Position numbers and translations under genes: made by a program. The notes beneath the pieces were generated by a model. That model saw only the letters and a list, made by a program, of their open reading frames with translations, searched no databases and was not told where the DNA came from. A stretch of 64,000 nucleotides of DNA from assembly GCF_001641285.1 (NCBI RefSeq), contig NZ_CP014841.1, positions 3,312,501-3,376,500 of the forward strand, given 5' to 3'. Positions 61,519-64,000 of this stretch are shown one piece after another. Within the stretch, counting starts at the first letter, position 1; every line of letters begins with the position of its first letter. This DNA comes from Dyella thiooxydans (GTDB taxonomy: Bacteria > Pseudomonadota > Gammaproteobacteria > Xanthomonadales > Rhodanobacteraceae).

Positions 61519-62535
61519 TCAGCGTGGCTCGGCAGGCGGCAGCAGGGTGAGTTCCTTCGCACCGGTGCGCACGGCGCGCAGCTTCCAGCCCTGGGCGAGC
61601 GCCTCGGCCAGGGCCTGCTGGTCGCCCGCGTGGAAACGGCCGCTGACCTTGAGCCCGGCCAACGACGGATCGCCCAGGCGCAGCTGGGTCTGCGAGTATC
61701 GGTTCATGGCCCGCAGCAGCTCGTCCAGGCGCTGCTCGCTGAAATTGAACTCACCCCGGGTCCAGCCGCGCGCTGCGTCCACGTCCAGCGGGGTGACCGG
61801 GCCGGCCTGCCCGGTGGTGTCGATGTGCAGTTGCTCGGCGGGCTTCAGGTCGCTGACCCAGGCATGTCCGACCGCATCGCGGCTGACCGAGACACGCCCT
61901 TCCAGCAGGCCGACGGTGACGCCGTCGGCGCTGCGGCTGACCTGGAACGTGGTGCCGATATCGCGGACCAGGTTGCCGTCGACCACCACCATGAACGGGC
62001 GGGCGGGGTCGTGCGCCACATGGAACTGGGCGCGGCCGTTGCGGAGGATCACCTCGCGCCGGTGACCGTCGAAGCGTGCGACCAGGCTGGTTTCCGCATC
62101 CAGCGCTACTTCGGTGCCATCCGCGAGGGTGACCGCGCGCGGCAGGCCCACGCCGGCGGCGTAGGTCTGCCCGCCCAGGTCCGGTCGGTCGGTCATGATC
62201 TGCACGATGCTGACCGCAACCAGCAGGCTGGCGGCGATGCCGGCGACCAGCCACCAGGCGCGCCGGGGCGGCCGGGCCGCCCGGCGCCGGCTGAAGTCAC
62301 GTCTTGCGGCGCGTGCCACCGCGCGCAGCATCGGGTCGCCGCCGAGCAGCGCTGCATTACGGTGCAGGTACTCCACCTCCGCGTAGGCGGCAGCGTGCTC
62401 GGGGTTGGCCGACCGCCAGCGCTCGAAGGCATCCTCGTCCTGCGGGCTGCGGGCCGGCGAATGCAGCCGGGCCAGCCAGTCCTCGGCGCTGTTCGGAAAG
62501 TCGGGGGTTGCGTGTTCCGTGGCTCGCCGATTCAT
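61519..62535 (-). CDS. FecR-family anti-sigma regulator
   Basis: A 338-residue inner-membrane regulator. The N-terminal cytoplasmic domain (about 1-85, with a DUF4880-like DWLARLHSPARSPQDEDAFERW) would hold the sigma factor. One transmembrane helix (about 92-112, WWLVAGIAASLLVAVSIVQI) leads to a periplasmic FecR domain and a C-terminal STN-contacting part. Start overlaps the sigma factor stop (ATGA) and the receptor gene follows after 5 bases, so the three genes form one unit. Confidence 0.93.
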   Translation of the reverse strand: MNRRATEHATPDFPNSAEDWLARLHSPARSPQDEDAFERWRSANPEHAAAYAEVEYLHRNAALLGGDPMLRAVARAARRDFSRRRAARPPRRAWWLVAGIAASLLVAVSIVQIMTDRPDLGGQTYAAGVGLPRAVTLADGTEVALDAETSLVARFDGHRREVILRNGRAQFHVAHDPARPFMVVVDGNLVRDIGTTFQVSRSADGVTVGLLEGRVSVSRDAVGHAWVSDLKPAEQLHIDTTGQAGPVTPLDVDAARGWTRGEFNFSEQRLDELLRAMNRYSQTQLRLGDPSLAGLKVSGRFHAGDQQALAEALAQGWKLRAVRTGAKELTLLPPAEPR

Positions 62536-63098
62536 GGCCTGACCTCCGTGTGATATGCGCCCAGGCGCTCGCGCAGCAGGCGCAGGGCCCGGCTGATGTG
62601 CTTCTCCACCGCCTTCACGCTGATCCCGCAGTGTTCGGCGATCTCGGTGTAACTCATTCCTTCGATCCGGTTGAGCAGGTAGATCTGGCGACAGCGGTCG
62701 GGCAGGCGCAGCAGCGCACGCTGCAAGGCAGCCAGCTCCTGTTCGGAGGCGGTGCGCTGCTCGTGCGACGGCTCGCTCGCGGCCAGCTCGACCGTCTCTT
62801 CGTCCAGACTCACGTGCAGGGCATCGAAACGGCTGGCCGCACGCCGGCCGCGATCGTGCAGCGCATTCACCGCGATCCGGTAGAGCAGGCCGGACCAGGT
62901 GTCCGGTGCATAGCCGCGATAGCGGATCAGCCGCGTGAGGCTTTCCTGGGCCAGGTCCTCGGCATCGTCGGCCGAACGGGTCCGGCGCTGCAGGAAGCGC
63001 ACGAGTCCGTCGCGCTGCGATCGCACGAAACCTTCGAACTCGTTTGCGTCATCGGCCTGCGCGAGTGTTCGCTTCGGGCCGGCCGGACCCAGGGCCAT
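62532..63098 (-). CDS. FecI-type ECF sigma factor
   Basis: A 188-residue extracytoplasmic-function sigma factor. Region 2 (about 20-85, RRTRSADDAEDLAQESLTRLIRY) would melt and read the -10; region 4 (about 128-178, LPDRCRQIYLLNRIEGMSY then TEIAEHCGISVKAVEKHISRAL) carries the helix-turn-helix for the -35. It presumably drives the TonB receptor operon when the receptor is occupied. The ATG at 63098 fits the family length, but the Shine-Dalgarno is weak and an upstream GTG cannot be excluded. Confidence 0.93.
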   Translation of the reverse strand: MALGPAGPKRTLAQADDANEFEGFVRSQRDGLVRFLQRRTRSADDAEDLAQESLTRLIRYRGYAPDTWSGLLYRIAVNALHDRGRRAASRFDALHVSLDEETVELAASEPSHEQRTASEQELAALQRALLRLPDRCRQIYLLNRIEGMSYTEIAEHCGISVKAVEKHISRALRLLRERLGAYHTEVRP

Positions 63099-63170
63099 GC
63101 CGCGACACCGTGTATTGACCAGGGAAACAGTCGTCACGATATCGCAACCGCCGCGGCTTGTGGCTAACGA

Positions 63171-63200
63171 AATAAAAGTGCTTCCGCGTCCATGCGGAAG
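63171..63200 (-). terminator. Rho-independent terminator between cpdB-like gene and the sigma factor gene
   Basis: On the minus strand a 7-bp stem CTTCCGC / GCGGAAG with a 6-base loop is followed by CACTTTTATTT. It lies 109 bases after the phosphodiesterase stop and 73 bases before the sigma factor start, isolating the signalling operon. Confidence 0.8.
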
Positions 63201-63308
63201 TCTTTGGGCCGCTCTCCATGCGCGGGGGGCATCCGGGCCGGTTGCCGGTCGGCATCCGGCCCACACCTCGTTCAACGCCCGAGGTGCCCTACCCCCCTAC
63301 CTCCGATT

Positions 63309-64000
63309 TCATGGCGACAGGTCGATCGCATAGGTCGCGGTGCCATCGCCGTGGTCGGCGAGCTGGCGGATGCCGGTCAGGCCGGCCGCGGCGGCCACGG
63401 CCTGCTTGCCAGCGGCGCCCTCGAACACCACCGGACCGCGGGTCTGCAGGGGGGCGAAGTGCCAGGAGGTCGGCTCCAGGTCGCCCGGTCCCAGATGCTG
63501 CTTGTGTCCGATCCAGCGGGCGAGGATCTCGCGCGCGCCATCGGGCGAGGCCAGTACGATGCTGTTGCCGTCCAGCCCGGGGAAGTGGCCGCCACCGTTG
63601 GCGCGGTAGTTGTTGGTGGCGACGATGAACGGCTGGTCCGGGGTGACCGGTTTGCCGTGGTAGGTCAGCGAGGTGATGCGCTCGCCGGCCGGCCGGGTCA
63701 GGTCGATGGTGTAGGCGATGCCGCCCTGGATCTGGTCGAAGTTGTAGCCCACGTAGTGCGGGTTGATCAGCTCCTGCGGGGCGGCCTTGGCCGGATCGAT
63801 GCGGTTGAAGCGGCGGGCCGACTGTTCCAGCCAGGCCTTCACGCCGGCCCCGTCGGTTTTCACGGCGGCGAGGGTGTTGGGGTAGAAGTACAGGTCTGCC
63901 GCGTTGCGCAGGGTCAGCGGGCCAGGCGCCACGTCGGTGTAGTCGTCCGGACCGCCGAAGCCGGTGCGGAATGCCGCTGCCGCCGACAGCACCGGCACCC
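63309..64000 (-). CDS. cpdB: 2',3'-cyclic-nucleotide 2'-phosphodiesterase/3'-nucleotidase, C-terminal part
   Basis: At least 230 residues of the C-terminal 5'-nucleotidase domain; the N-terminal metallophosphatase half lies beyond the window end. LRNAADLYFYPNTLAAVKTDG, LEQSARRFNRIDP, NPHYVGYNFDQIQGG and VATNNYRANGGGHFPG match CpdB, the periplasmic enzyme that recovers nucleosides from 2',3'-cyclic nucleotides. Only the first of those strings is quoted at length for identification. The gene name is by similarity; a closely related UshA-type enzyme is less likely. Confidence 0.85.
   Translation of the reverse strand, partial: VPVLSAAAAFRTGFGGPDDYTDVAPGPLTLRNAADLYFYPNTLAAVKTDGAGVKAWLEQSARRFNRIDPAKAAPQELINPHYVGYNFDQIQGGIAYTIDLTRPAGERITSLTYHGKPVTPDQPFIVATNNYRANGGGHFPGLDGNSIVLASPDGAREILARWIGHKQHLGPGDLEPTSWHFAPLQTRGPVVFEGAAGKQAVAAAAGLTGIRQLADHGDGTATYAIDLSP

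Noticed and set aside
58751-62065. Plus-strand open frame of 1,104 codons antisense to the TonB receptor and FecR genes
   Set aside because: It mirrors two well-supported genes, has Arg/Gly/Ala/Gln-rich composition without domains and no ribosome-binding site; a high-GC shadow.

Overview
The window is a 64 kb, high-GC chromosomal segment from a gammaproteobacterium, most likely of the Lysobacterales (Xanthomonadales), perhaps Rhodanobacteraceae. This rests on the gene families present (DUF1820 protein, GDSL autotransporter esterase, STN-type TonB receptor with FecI/FecR, stand-alone GspE-like ATPase) and on gene order. It is inferred from family recognition and was not tested by a search. No transposase, phage gene or CRISPR array was seen; this is core chromosome.

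Layout. 1-3690: the end of a 16S gene, tRNA-Ile(GAT), tRNA-Ala(TGC), 23S, 5S and a strong terminator. 3794-7368: rhomboid protease, DUF1820 protein, then on the minus strand a GspE-like ATPase translationally coupled to a glutamine amidotransferase. 7466-10515: glyQS. 10579-14382: XRE regulator, YscW-like lipoprotein, autotransporter esterase. 15038-20224: tex, a GYF/RDD membrane protein and mnmG. 20225-20997: a regulatory-rich intergenic region (orphan terminators, CRP-like site, sigma-54-like promoter) before a 61-residue protein. 21088-30987: pepN, an aldose-epimerase/PLP-dehydratase pair, sterol desaturase family protein, tag, an SDR/trehalase pair and an EamA exporter. 31158-36868: a biotin locus (bioB-bioF and trhO-bioH-bioC) interrupted by a convergent zinc-ribbon gene. 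37007-42011: small membrane protein, comF, an Aer-like chemoreceptor, ubiA and a diguanylate cyclase.

The core of the window is 42025-58582. It holds two amino-acid operons on the minus strand. One is a leuA-ilvE-leuCDB-ilvDCGMA run carrying nearly the whole branched-chain pathway. The other is hom-thrB-thrC, which makes threonine, the substrate of IlvA at the far end of the first operon. Each is preceded by a leader peptide unmarked by simple ORF calling: one with a Leu/Ile/Val run and a classical terminator/antiterminator, the other with a Thr/Ile run followed by alternating hairpins that appear to hide the hom ribosome-binding site. Both leader start codons sit 7 bases after a -10-like hexamer, as expected for leaderless transcripts. 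The homoserine dehydrogenase resembles the C-terminal half of ThrA without the aspartokinase half.

58652-64000: an STN-domain TonB receptor, FecR and FecI-type sigma factor (a cell-surface signalling unit), a terminator, and the C-terminal part of a CpdB-like periplasmic phosphodiesterase running off the window edge.

Many translationally coupled pairs (ATGA overlaps) give strong support to the chosen starts. Long open frames on the opposite strand of most genes are a by-product of high GC and are not annotated.
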